A DNA stretch of 64,000 bases from Epiperipatus broadwayi (taxonomy: Eukaryota > Onychophora > Udeonychophora > Euonychophora > Peripatidae). Within the stretch, counting starts at the first letter, position 1; each line of letters opens with the position of its first letter. Below, piece after piece: positions 47,796 to 58,489 of this stretch. The position numbers were made by a program, and so were the translations under genes. The notes below the pieces were generated by a model. It was not told the origin of the DNA, ran no database searches, and saw nothing but the letters and a program-made list of their open reading frames with translations. The stretch is taken from the NCBI GenBank assembly GCA_028023455.1, contig JAQFVV010000022.1, positions 8,205,100-8,269,099 on the forward strand. Direction: 5' to 3'.

Positions 47796-47943
47796 GTAGT
47801 AATAGTAGTAGCAATAGAAGTAGCAGTAGTACTAGTAGTAGAAATAGTAGTAGAAGTAGTAGTAGAAGTAGTAGCAGTAGTAGTAGTAGTGATGGTAGAA
47901 GTAATAGTAGTAGTAGCAATGCAGTAGTAATAACAATAATAAT
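47796..47943 (+). repeat. Imperfect (TAG)n microsatellite
   Basis: GTAGTAATAGTAGTAG-type trinucleotide repetition with interruptions. The long Leu- or Tyr-rich minus-strand frames across it are artefacts of the repeat. Confidence 0.9.
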
Positions 47944-49300
47944 AAAGATAATGATGGTGACAATAACAACAAAAAACATAAAATAAATGAAAGTATGCAT
48001 GGCATTATTTTAGTTATAATTTTACATAATGAAATAGTTTTCAAAATGAAAAAATAAAATAAAGTAGACTTCAAGAAACACTGTATAGAGGTCCTCAATG
48101 ACATGGACAATTTAACATAGAATAAAATTGAACAGGTTGTTGCAGCTTTCAAGATTCATCCATCTGTTTCAGGGTTATGCTTGCCAACTTATTTTAATGA
48201 TTTCTAGAATAAGAACTGAGAATGTAACAGCTTTTTCATTTATTATTTTATTATTAATAAAATTCTGATTTATCATAAAAGACAAAAATGAAAACAAACT
48301 TTGCCCATGATTAGGTGAAATTTTGATAATAAAACAATGGTTGAAAAGTCTACACCTTCATATACTTTTGAATAATAACATTTTATTATAAACATATTCT
48401 AACAAGTTTGGCTGGTTTGCAATTTTCATCAGAGAAAAAACTTTTTTAATTTACAAAATATACTTTTTTTTCCGGATGAAGACAGCGAGTCATCCAAAAT
48501 TGTTAGAGTAGAGGATATAATAAAATAGTATATGGAGAAATTTAGGAAGAGGTTGAAATATTTTAAATAATGTGAATTAATAAAAAATATGTAAAAATAT
48601 TATATATTATAGAAAGGGTTATACTATTATTTTATAGATTGTTATAACAGTTTAATATATGTTTGTCAAAAGTAAAATGAATGAGACTTTAAGTTGCACA
48701 CTTGCATGAAAAATGTTTGCATGTTTTGTGGACAAAAATCATTTAAAAAAAATTGGCAACAATCTGATCAATTTTATTCTGACCTTGATACATTATTTCA
48801 ATGATTATAATTTGTAGATAGTAATCAACAAAGCTTCCTTAAATTTTATCTAGATTATTACCTGGAAAAATTCCCTTCCAATATCTATATTTAATTCACT
48901 AGACTTATATCAGCTGAAATATTTAAGTAAAAGCAATTCTACTTTTGGCTTAATGTAACTCAGATAAATAGCATTGTCATTTGTAGATCACATGATCTCA
49001 GCTTGCATGACCAGTTTTAATTGGTTGTTACTTGGTTACATCATAGTTGAAATTTTATGTAGAATATTACATGGAAATAATTCCATTATATTTCAATCCT
49101 TATATCTATAAGTTTAAGAGTTTTTAAATTAATAAAAATATAACATTCTACAAGAAATGTCTATTTGCTTGTGATAATTCAAAGTTGTTATATTTCAAAT
49201 ATTTATGCATATAAAATATGCATGTCTGATTTTCTATTCATATATCATGCAAAATATTAAGTCAAAAATGTTTCCAAATTTTTGTTTACACAGATCAAAT
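47944..49300. other. Gene-free stretch with one possible old ribozyme-repeat relic
   Basis: On the minus strand near 48,440-48,380, CTCTGATGAAAATTGC is followed by CCAAACTTGTTAG, loosely matching the CTGATGA..GAAAC layout of families D and E. No other feature is supported. Confidence 0.35.
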
Positions 49301-49620
49301 ACTATTGTAATTAAACCACTAAACATCACATGATCACTATCTCTTATACTAGCACATAATTGTTATTAAACAAGGCAAAACTCTCCATACAGTAGTGCCA
49401 CCCTGTGCCAACCAGAGTAATCAATGGATGACAGAAGACTGGTGCATAAAATCTCTATCTAGTGCCACAAGCCAAAAACTAGTCTGGGGATATTGGATGA
49501 GTAAGCACTAGATAGGGATTTTATGCACAAGCCTTCTGGCATCCATTGATTACTCTGGTTGGCACAGGGTGGCACTACTGTATGGAGAGTTTTGCCTTGT
49601 TTAATAACTATTGTAATTAC
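49301..49620. mobile_element. Fold-back family A element with 13-bp target-site duplication
   Basis: ACTATTGTAATTA at 49,301-49,313 is repeated at 49,608-49,620, bounding an element of 294 bp. Inside, a minus-oriented end (ACCACTAAACATCACATGAT to TCTAGTGCC) meets a plus-oriented piece starting CACAAGCCAAAAACTAGTC. The two halves are inverted copies from TTATTAAACAAGGCAAAACT to ATCAATGGATG. The ribozyme's CTGATGA half is missing and GAAAC is AAAAC. The target duplication shows that the inverted form itself was inserted as a unit. Confidence 0.85.
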
Positions 49621-50980
49621 TATATCATGTGATTTCAAGTTTATAATTATTTTTTGCCTAGTTAAATCATAGCTGAAATTTTATCTACGCACACACACAC
49701 AAACTGCCATTATATTTCTATAAGTCTAAAAAATTTTAAATTAATAAATATGTAAAAAATTTGTGAAAAATAAAAATTTGGGATAATTGATGAGAAAGAG
49801 TTGTCTTCAAAATCAATAATTTTATTTTAATTTTTTTATTAGTTGACTGGTAAAAGTCTGTTGTAGTGGTATCAAGTTTATTGATTTTACATGGTGAAGT
49901 ATCAATGTATTTATTACCAATGATCAGAAATACAAGATGAGATTGCAACTAAATGTGAAATAGAAAGTATGCCCTCTAAGATGGATATTGTTTTACAAAG
50001 TTGACTATGAATATGAAAATATGGAATACAACTTATATTTTCTTAGAAGTCATTAAAAAAAAAACTAATATTGGAATTCAAATCTTTAAATAAAACAAAG
50101 ATTAGGTTTGTTTGGCGGTTGTAGTCTTTATAATTCTTTGATATTTTTCAAATCTTTTCTTAGCTAAGATTTTTCAAAATACAACCTGGACAGCAAGAAA
50201 TACAATGTATCATTGATCACTCAGGATTTTAATTTGAAGCCAAATTGGCAAGAAATTTATTATTTTATGTGTATACGTATGAGGCAATTACATTTTTTGC
50301 TATTTTTCATCTGCAATAGCAATGAATGTTACAATAAAAAAACACGTATTTCATTTACGTTTAACAAAAACATAATCTTATCTTAAAATTCACATTCACC
50401 ATGTATAAAGCAGAATTTCTTAATGAATCCAATGGGAAATGAAGGGTATGTCCTAATGGACAACTTTTTCTATGTACATAAATTCGTTTATAACGTAATA
50501 TTAAAATTCTGCATCAATATGATAATAAAATTATAACTAGATTCAACTTTACATAGAGGTAATCTTTATGTATTATCTTTTTTTTTTTTTAAAAAAAATA
50601 TTTATATTAAAATATTCATTCTTACATTTTCATGGTAAATCAGATTTATCAATTTTTAATATTTTTGGAAGAAAATTATAATATTTATGGTTCATAAAGT
50701 TTTTTCTTCCTCTTTCTCTTCTCTTTTCGCGCTTGTTTATCAAAAAAAATGATTAGAAATGAGGGATCATATAACTATATGAAAGTATATTTATCTAGGT
50801 TATATTGAATATTTTAATGTTTTTATAAATCATTTAAAAAAATATAGGTCGAATATTCTATTAAAGTAAACATAAAATATGATTTAAAAGGAAAATGTTT
50901 TTCCTTTTAATGCTTAATTTTAAAATAAAAAGTACCTTCCCTTTTTAAAACAAAATCTGAATTTGCCATGTAAGAGCATT
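49621..50980. other. Gene-free A+T-rich stretch
   Basis: No supported feature. Confidence 0.5.
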
Positions 50981-50987
50981 ATGCGTT

Positions 50988-51001
50988 GTTGCTATGGTAA
51001 T
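50988..51001 (+). promoter_or_regulatory. RFX X-box-like site
   Basis: GTTGCTATGGTAAT differs at the last base from the palindromic X-box form GTTGCYATGGNAAC bound by RFX factors, which control ciliary genes in animals. It lies at the start of a CpG-richer segment and about 0.65 kb upstream of a possible first exon. A single match could arise by chance. Confidence 0.35.
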
Positions 51002-51950
51002 TCATCATTTTGTAATATCTCCCTGCGTGCCTGCATAGTGAAGAGCTGCATTTAACGCTTGTGTAAAGAAGGGTAGTTGGAAGGGATGTTTTTATTATTG
51101 TTTTTTATTTTTTTTAAAGTGGTTGGGAATCGGGGAGGGGAATTCTTAATTGGAGAGATCATTGAACATATTTTAAACCACTTTTGGGGTCAAAGGTCAC
51201 CCCTATTAAACCGACTAAGATAATTAATATATCATTAATATTTTTAGATGCATTTAAATGGAAATTAATTGTTGCAAAAAACGATCTATAATGAATTTAA
51301 AAGTATGCAATTCATTTATCAAGGATAAAAAAAAAGATTAAAAATACATTACTCTCTATAAATTTAAATGCTAGGTATAAAGGTAAACGAAACTAATTTA
51401 TTTTTGTATCTTTACTATTATTACTTGAAAGCGTAGAAGTTTTTATTGCACACGTGCATGTATATGATTTACAGATTCAAAGTTTTACATTTACATATTT
51501 TAGTTTAGTATTTGTAATCATAGAAGCACTAATTAACAATACTTTGACCAATCACAATTCATGACAGGAAATGGCGGGTTTAGATTTCATCTGCTAAATC
51601 TCGTTCTCGCATTTATAGTTTTTCCATCTTTTCCCAGGTGGTCTGAAGATTTTTATGCTAAAATAATGGCTGATTTTTCATGTTGTAAGCGTTTCTTTTA
51701 AATTTAGCTATTGGGATTGAGACATTCATGTTACCAAAGGTGTGATTTAAATGTGGTTTTTCCCACCCCTTTTCCTCCCTATCCCGGGAAAAAAATAATA
51801 ATGTTTTGTATCGGAATGTCTGCTATATAGGAAATTTGAGTATAGAAAAAAGAAAATATAGGCTAATAAAGTACAAGGTAAGTTATTTTTTAAATACTCG
51901 TTATATCAGCACGCGTTGCGATTTACACCTATATTTCTTTTTTTTTTTGG
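51000..51950 (+). promoter_or_regulatory. CpG-richer segment, candidate promoter and first exon
   Basis: By eye this segment has many more CpGs than the rest of the window (for example CTCGTTCTCGC, CACGCGTTGCG, CCCGGG). It includes a CCAAT box (GACCAATCAC at about 51,547) and a short upstream frame ATGGCGGGTTTA starting at 51,571 and ending in TAA after eight codons. At 51,666 an ATG in good context (ATAATGG) starts MADFSC and runs into a donor-like T|GTAAGC at 51,684/51,685. A plus-strand transcription start near 51.55-51.65 kb is therefore possible. No downstream exon was found. Confidence 0.35.
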
Positions 51951-52699
51951 CCGAAATTATTTTATTTAAAAATTTTGTACCGCTGTATGTATAAATTCAT
52001 CATTATTCAAGTAATTTTATTGATAGAATTAATATAGTAATTATGTTATGATTGCATATTTTACTATTAATATACTGAAATGCATCTTTACTGTTAAAAA
52101 TGATAATTTTCCTATCTACTCTTAATTTTAATGTTTTCATCATAAGAGTTTCTGAGTTAATGATATTGTTCAGTAAATAAGTAAAACGTAAAATAACTAA
52201 TTCATTGCCGGACAAAAGCTTCTCTAATAGCTATCCAGTGGAAATGTGATAGAAAAAGCAGTATTTGACCAGGCTTGATAAATTCTAGACTATGATGGCA
52301 TAAATTATTTATCATTTTTGTTTTATCTTCCAATTAAAAAGACAGATACCTATTTACTAACCAATAATAGATTGACAATGGCTGGCTGAATGAAAGAACA
52401 ATTAAGCATGTTTGGAACCTGAACAAATTTCCAAGTTTAGTCCAGCCCTGACCAATCCCAATTTTAAGTAAGGTGAGAAAATAGGATAGACACTATAATT
52501 AACAAACAAGAACCTACAAAAACGATTTTAAAAATTATATTGTAAAATAGTTTGAAATGGCAGAAAATAATACTATGGTCAAATGATATAATTTCATTGT
52601 GGTATTTTAGCTTTTAATAAATTCTGCAATTTAATAGAAAACAATAAGTGAATTCAGTACTTAACCAAAAAGCCATGTTTATTTTCAATACAATTATTA
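51951..52699. other. Gene-free A+T-rich stretch
   Basis: No supported feature. If the candidate first exon is real, this would be first-intron sequence. Confidence 0.45.
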
Positions 52700-52704
52700 T
52701 AAAA

Positions 52705-52829
52705 GACCACTAGTTTCCAGATATTGGATGAGTAGGCATTAGATGGGGATTTTATGCACAAACTTTCCTGCATCCATTGATTACTAAGGCTTGCACTGGG
52801 TGGCACTATGGTATGGAGAGTTTTCTGGG
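52705..52829 (+). mobile_element. Repeat family A, 3' fragment
   Basis: It starts inside the ribozyme 3' half (CACTAGTTTCCAGATATTGG is a mixed, damaged version of it) and continues with ATGAGTAGGCATTAGATGGG, CATCCATTGATTACT and GGCACTATGGTATGGAGAGT. It is joined without spacer to the LINE fragment that follows. Confidence 0.65.
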
Positions 52830-53205
52830 TGATTTATTCTGCAAGTTGTGTAAGGAAGGCATGGAAAATATTAGGCATCTGTTAATTGGATGTAAATGTC
52901 TGCAAGCAGAAAGGGGGTACAAATAATGAAATTGGGAATAAATATAAACAAAGTGATTATACAGAAAGTGGGTTCCTGGTTTTTATCCTAGGTTTGGGAA
53001 AAGATAAAGGGGATTTAGATATAAAGGCCATGAAGTTGATAAAGATTATGTTGTGGAAATATGATGGAGTAGGATAGAGAAGAATATGGAAAAAACTTAG
53101 GGTAGGGAATGAAAAGAGAAGATAAAGTAGTAACAGGATTCTCTGGGCATAGTGGCTGAGATATTCCTGACTCCAAATAAGGAGAAGTCACAGCTTTATC
53201 ACATC
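52830..53205 (+). mobile_element. LINE family L-I, 3' end only
   Basis: Plus-strand sequence encodes the same C-terminal block as 37.4-37.8 kb: FCKLCKEGMENIRH-like, then NKYKQSDYTESG and LGLGKDKGDLDIKAM (open frame 52,886-53,077), with frameshifts between. The 3' end carries AAGGAGAAGTCACAGC and CATCACAT, the complement of the 3' ends of the other copies. It is 5'-truncated. Confidence 0.75.
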
Positions 53206-53209
53206 ACAT

Positions 53210-53439
53210 TGCTAACTAAGATCAATCCGGTTGAGAGATATGATAATTTTATTAATTTTTTAAAAATTATTTGCCTCAATATTAATTTAAGATTTATTCT
53301 TTCCACATAATATTATCTAGATCTTGCTAACTAAGATCAATCTGGTTGAGAGATATGATAATTTTATTAATTTTTTAAAAATTATTTGCCTCAATATTAC
53401 TTTAAGATTTATTCTTTCCACATAATATTATCTAGATCT
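53210..53439. repeat. Recent 115-bp tandem duplication
   Basis: The block from TGCTAACTAAGATCAATC at 53,210 to TTATCTAGATCT is repeated at 53,325 with only a few differences. It begins exactly after the 3' end of the LINE, so it is probably duplicated flanking DNA. Confidence 0.85.
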
Positions 53440-53629
53440 GAATTATTAAGCAGTAGTATATTCTTTTCTATTTCAGAATCATCTATTGTAAGCTTAAGTA
53501 ATTATCGAACATTGACTTCATTAGTACTTTTTAATGGAGAAGCATTGGATTTATATCTGCACATAGCAGCCATTTTTTCAAGTTATTAGTTTAAAGAATA
53601 TGAAAGAAATAAAGATGGTTTCTGGATTT

Positions 53630-53790
53630 GTAGATAGAAATCCAATGCTTCCAATTGAAGCAGGCTAATTGCCAGAAATTTGTTTAGAGATATGATACAA
53701 TCTTATCATCTTGCATCCATTGAGTACATCAGACTTAACAATAGATGGCTTTGGAATGAAGAAAATAATAAATTAATTCTCCTGGAGCAG
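53630..53790 (+). mobile_element. Ancient diverged relative of repeat family A
   Basis: GCCAGAAATTTG, ATCTTGCATCCATTGAGTAC and ACTTAACAATAGATGGC line up with family A blocks (CTGGCATCCATTGATTAC, then GGCAC). The ribozyme core is not preserved. Confidence 0.35.
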
Positions 53791-54390
53791 ATATTGTCAG
53801 CAAGCGAAGACACTCTCATGATATATTTTAATGAACTAATTAATATTTAAATATTTTTCTTAAGTGATGTCAACATAAGTTAATTAACAAGTTTATAGTG
53901 CAGCTCTAAATTCATATGATAAGTTGTTTATAAAAGACAACAAACCACAATAGAGTAATCTATTACTTTGTTAATTTTATTACTAAGTTCTGAAACTGAA
54001 AAGACTATATGATCAGTAGTAATTATTATTAGGATTGAATGAATCTTTGAGAAATGTATGGATTTATATTTCTAAACAAATTTCAAAGATACAATAACAA
54101 GAAAATATATATATATTGGCTTTGCAATATTTTAATGGAAAGCATCATAATAATTACTGTTGGGTTAATCTTCAAATTATCATTAAAAAGATTAAGGTAT
54201 CATTGAGCTTATTTCTTGTGCAATTATCAAAACACAATATATTACAGTTTTAAGGTGTAATCTTTATCTGTAGCTAATATTACTATGAAACCCTTTTTCT
54301 GACCACTATTGCATGACTTTGGTATTAAAAAATTTCAAGTTCATCTCATTCAGATTAAAACTAGAGTTTTTGGGAATGGCAGGTGTAAAT
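53791..54390. other. Gene-free A+T-rich stretch
   Basis: No supported feature. Confidence 0.5.
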
Positions 54391-54515
54391 ATTAATCACT
54401 AGTCAAGCATTGGTGGACGAGAGGTCAGAGACAGCTGATTTACAAGCAGTTGTCCCAGGTTAGCGGCTTCACTTCCTGGCTGATGCTATGACACATGAAA
54501 AAAAATTAATCACTA
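54391..54515 (+). mobile_element. tRNA-derived SINE, copy 1, with 11-bp target-site duplication
   Basis: The body at 54,402-54,504 (103 bp) ends in a run of A. Both sides carry ATTAATCACTA (54,391-54,401 and 54,505-54,515). It starts near the A-box-like TGGTGGACGAGAGGTC and has a B-box-like GGCTTCACTTCC further on, in tRNA order. Compared with copy 2, the anticodon-arm region reads GCTGA-TTTACAA-GCAGT. This is a complete short SINE made by a LINE in trans. The partner LINE is not identified. Confidence 0.85.
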
Positions 54516-54778
54516 TATTACAAAGTATAAGTGATCTTATATTAATGATTTTTAATTTGAATGTTGTTGGAAGAGTGTAGTAATTAATCCAGTTATCTAT
54601 CATGCCTGTTATGTGATTTTAAATCTTGTTGAAATTTGGACTATTTTCAGATTAAAGATTTTGAAGAAGCTTCAGTTAATCCTGATAATCATGAAGTTAA
54701 TAGTTGGGAAAATTGTACCTAGCTATGTTATATATAGAGCTTGCAAAATAAGCTCTTAAACTTTGCACAATATCCCCA

Positions 54779-54817
54779 ACCCAGACCGGTTTCTGCTACT
54801 GGCATCCTCAGTGAGGT
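54779..54817 (-). ncRNA. Hammerhead-ribozyme-like module (family B, copy 1)
   Basis: On the minus strand: CCTCA, CTGAGGA, stem II TGC/GCA with CAGTA loop directly abutting the core, GAAAC, CG, GTC, TGGG. This fits the strict consensus CUGANGA..GAAAC without extra bases, and ACCGGT forms helix III. Stem I has four pairs. One G appears deleted relative to copy 2. Confidence 0.6.
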
Positions 54818-55139
54818 GCTAGGATATTCAAGCATTAGATTAAAAATACCAGGACAAGCTCAGCACTTATGTAGAAAATCTGAAATTTTCAGATATCCAT
54901 ATGTCTTCCAACCCAGCTATCTAACTTAAATAGCCATATGGGACTGAACTAAGTTAAGATACACCATATATTAATAGCTTTAGCAATATAAAATTATCAA
55001 AGACTTAATAGCAAAAAATAAAATTACAAAAAAAATCAAGTCAGATGTCACATGGCCTAATTTAATAAGCTTGTATTTACAAATGTTATATATAGACTTC
55101 TCAAAATAAGCTCTTAACAAGCTTTGCAGAATATCCCCA

Positions 55140-55179
55140 ACTCCAGACAGGTTTCTGCTACTAGAATCCTCAGTGAAGT
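55140..55179 (-). ncRNA. Hammerhead-ribozyme-like module (family B, copy 2)
   Basis: Core CTGAGGA, GAAAC, CT, GTC. Stem I pairs ACTTCA with TGGAGT over six positions. The fourth pair is U-A where copy 1 has C-G, a compensatory change. Stem II (TTC/GCA) is weakened by one mismatch. Confidence 0.55.
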
Positions 55180-55310
55180 GCTAGAATATTCAAGCATTAG
55201 ATTAAAAATACCAAGACAAGTCCAGCACTTTATCTAATGTATAACTATTAAGTAGAAAATCTGAAATTTTCAGGCATCCATATGTCTTCCAATCTATCTA
55301 GCTGTGTTGT

Positions 55311-55865
55311 AGGTTTTTTATTGGCAAAAGAAGTGCCAGGTTTCTACATTAATGAACTCATATTTTACTGTGACTTTATTTTCAATGATGTATTGAACCT
55401 ATGGTTTATTACTATTTTATTTTAGAAAACATATTCATAACTGAAATAGAAAATTTTATATGCTAAATTAATAATTCCACTCAACCACATCTTGATTACT
55501 AAGACTTCCATTTTAAATTGAAAATTTGCCAATTTATTAATTATTAAAAATTATGCTAGATGGTTTTGTTTGATTAATTATTGTGTCCGAACTTCTTTTT
55601 ATGTAATTATAAAAAATTTAATATATTCAAATTTTTAATAATATAAATAAATAATCAAATGCTCATGAGTTAGTAAGAAGTTCAAGCATTGGAAGTGATT
55701 GCTGGGACTTTGATCCATAATGCTTCAGTTGCAATGTGTGTCATACCATCACCACATTAAACCATGTGGAATAATATCTTTCAATTCTTACTATTTTTGA
55801 AGTATATTTTAAAAAAAAAATGAATTCATTTAAATTGTATTTATATGATGATTACAAAGGGAAAT
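55311..55865. other. Gene-free A+T-rich stretch with a low-copy repeat trace
   Basis: GCATTGGAAGTGATTGCTGG near 55,687 resembles CACTGGAAGTGATGACTTG near 63,917, so both may be remnants of one old element. Nothing else is supported. Confidence 0.35.
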
Positions 55866-56352
<487 letters not shown>

Positions 56353-57180
56353 GCTTGTGCTTAATAAATTTAATATATTTATTTTTTCATTATAGTAACT
56401 TGACAGTTTAAAACAAATAAATGATTATATGCCACTTCTATCACAATCTATACAAATTATAATAGCAAAACTTGGATATATATATGTACATTTAACCAAT
56501 ATATAAAATGAGATATAATAACATTGCAAATGAATAAATTCCCTTTTGGTTGTACAATATGAAAATCATATGTGATATATTTAACATCATCACTTGAATG
56601 TAATTACAAAAGTTCAGTATGTGGATTGGCAGTTAGATTAATTGCAGATAAATATTTTATTTAGGGTTATTAATTCATTTTTGGTTTTCAAAAAATTGTG
56701 TAACACATTATTAAAAAATATTCTATAATGATCACATCTGTGGATAATTTTTTTAGTTCCAAATTTTATTGGTTTGACTCCAGTCATCTTTGAATATATA
56801 AGTGCAACTTCTGGACTAGCATATAGCTTTGAGAAAGTTGTAAAAATGAATTTTAGTTGTTGATGTTTAGATTCACTACTGTACTAGTTTAATTCATTGG
56901 TAATAATAAGATTGAGCTGTGGTTTACTTTAGGGAGGCTGAATTGAACCTAACCTGTTTTAGTTTGCATTTAATTTGCATTATTGTCTCATAAATTTTTA
57001 AAATAAATGAGTTGGTTGAGAAATTCATTCTCAACTTAATTGACTGTACTAATATATTTATCAATTAATTTAAATTGGAATCAGATTAGATTTCTATTTT
57101 TTCTCATGTTTTTTTAATGCTTTTTACTGATTTTAACAATTTAAAATTTAAATATTCCATTATTAAGATATTTAAATTAT
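56353..57180. other. Gene-free A+T-rich stretch
   Basis: No supported feature. Confidence 0.5.
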
Positions 57181-57700
57181 TTCAGGAAAGTTCGCGAGGG
57201 TATTTTACTAATATTTTTCTTTTCAACTTTCTCTTCTTGATAAATTTCATGATTAGTTAATTATTCGAATTTCAAACGATTTTATTTAAATCATCGTAGG
57301 ACAATCTTTCCTCTTTGCAAACTAAAAATAGACTATTTTAATTCTCATTTTTCGAATTTTATTTTGAACATTTCTTATTTGATAATTTTTAATTTATTAA
57401 ATGGCATACGACAAAAATCGAATCGTGTCATATATGTAAATGATTTAAATCATTAAATAAAGTTAAATATTTGTTTAATCCGTTCTACATTTTAATATTT
57501 TATGAACATTCCGATACTTATTAATATAATGGATTCGATAAAATTTATAAATCATTCACACACATTATTAAATTTTCTAATGTTTATATAGGAAGTGTTT
57601 GATATATATATATCATTTCCGTCAATGTTGTAGTGGGTATGAATGTTCTATATTTTAAGAAATGAAATATCTTTACCGTCCTTTGCTCAGTTTTGTCAGA
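57181..57700. other. Second CpG-richer segment, function unknown
   Basis: CpG-containing words are clustered (TTCGCGAGG, ATTCGAATT, CATCGTAGG, AATCGAATCG, CCGTTC, CCGATAC, ATTCGATA), although the segment remains A+T-rich. No start codon context, splice signal or known element was recognised. It could be an unmethylated regulatory region or a young insertion. Confidence 0.3.
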
Positions 57701-57771
57701 AGACTATTGGATTTGAATAACCCTAATTTTAGAATTGTTAGTCATTTTTCATTTTGTATATGTAATGCTTA

Positions 57772-57865
57772 GGTTAGCTTAGTGGTATTTTACCATTTCA
57801 TTCGTGTAAGAGAAATACGTCCATTTTTCATGCCTGTAACCTAGATTCAAATCCTTGTTGAACAT
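57772..57865 (+). mobile_element. tRNA-like sequence, probably a decayed SINE head
   Basis: A perfect A-box match TAGCTTAGTGG at 57,775-57,785 and a B-box-like GATTCAAATCC at 57,844-57,854. The 69-base separation is long for a plain tRNA and no clean cloverleaf or anticodon arm was found, so a tRNA-derived SINE is more likely. Downstream sequence has TTTCAATAGGTTTGGAT. Confidence 0.45.
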
Positions 57866-58332
57866 TTTTTCAATAGGTTTGGATTTTTATGTGCAGGTAG
57901 CTTGCCCATAATTAAACATTCCTTATAGATTGGTAAATAGATCTCCAGTGTTTTTGGTTACAGGATAAAGCAAAAATTAAAAAAAAAAACAGCCCACACT
58001 CTTACCAACTATTAATTGGAAATTATTTTATGGAAACTATTGGAAAGTCTTTATTTGCTCTACAACAGGTTATTTAAAAGATATTATATATTTTTACCTA
58101 TATTTTGAAAATTATGTGTTTTTTAAAGATCTTACTATATGTTATTTTATTCAATGATATTTAAAAAAATTTAATTGTATATATATAAATTGAGGAACAG
58201 TGCATTGGTAGGTTTTTCAAAGGCTGTTTCAGTAATTTGATACAGATGATATTTTGGGTTAGACAAATATATATTCAAAGATAGAAGTCAAATTTAAAAA
58301 ATCAAATATGATCATTAGGGGAGGAGGAATTG

Positions 58333-58463
58333 AAGTTCTACTTTTTTTTCCTCGTGTGTCATAGCATCAGCCGGAAAGTGAACCCGCCAACCCAGGACAA
58401 CCGCTTGCAAAGCAGCCGTTGCCGACCTCTCGACCACCAATGCTTGACAAAAGTTCTACTTTT
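58333..58463 (-). mobile_element. tRNA-derived SINE, copy 2, with 13-bp target-site duplication
   Basis: AAGTTCTACTTTT occurs at 58,333-58,345 and 58,451-58,463, flanking a minus-strand copy of the SINE at 54.4 kb. On the minus strand the A box TGGTCGAGAGG is a perfect consensus match. An anticodon-like arm GCTGC-TTTGCAA-GCGGT has a seven-base loop with T33 and TGC in the anticodon position. The B box GGTTCACTTTCC is slightly off consensus. This copy looks younger than copy 1, but its CpGs alone cannot date it. Confidence 0.85.
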
Positions 58464-58489
58464 AATTTAATTTAGATCATTTTATTAGT

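Larger units (their letters stand above)
54727..55310 (-). mobile_element. Repeat family B: tandem dimer, period 358 bp, with hammerhead-like modules
   Basis: GTTATATATAGA starts at 54,727 and again at 55,085. Each copy continues with AATAAGCTCTTAA, CAATATCCCCAAC/CAGAATATCCCC, the module, GTGCTAG.ATATTCAAGCAT, GATTAAAAATACCA and AAATCTGAAATTTTCAG. The linker contains CATATGGGACTGAACTAAG, similar to CATATGGGTCTGAACTCA in family A, so B and A are distant relatives. Non-coding. Apart from unit length the layout equals the 5.4-6.1-kb family A dimer. Confidence 0.8.

Noticed and set aside
47776-48152. Two overlapping minus-strand frames rich in leucine or tyrosine
   Set aside because: They are translations of the imperfect TAG microsatellite.
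57772-57865. Functional tRNA gene
   Set aside because: The internal promoter boxes are good, but the spacing is long and no cloverleaf or anticodon arm can be drawn.
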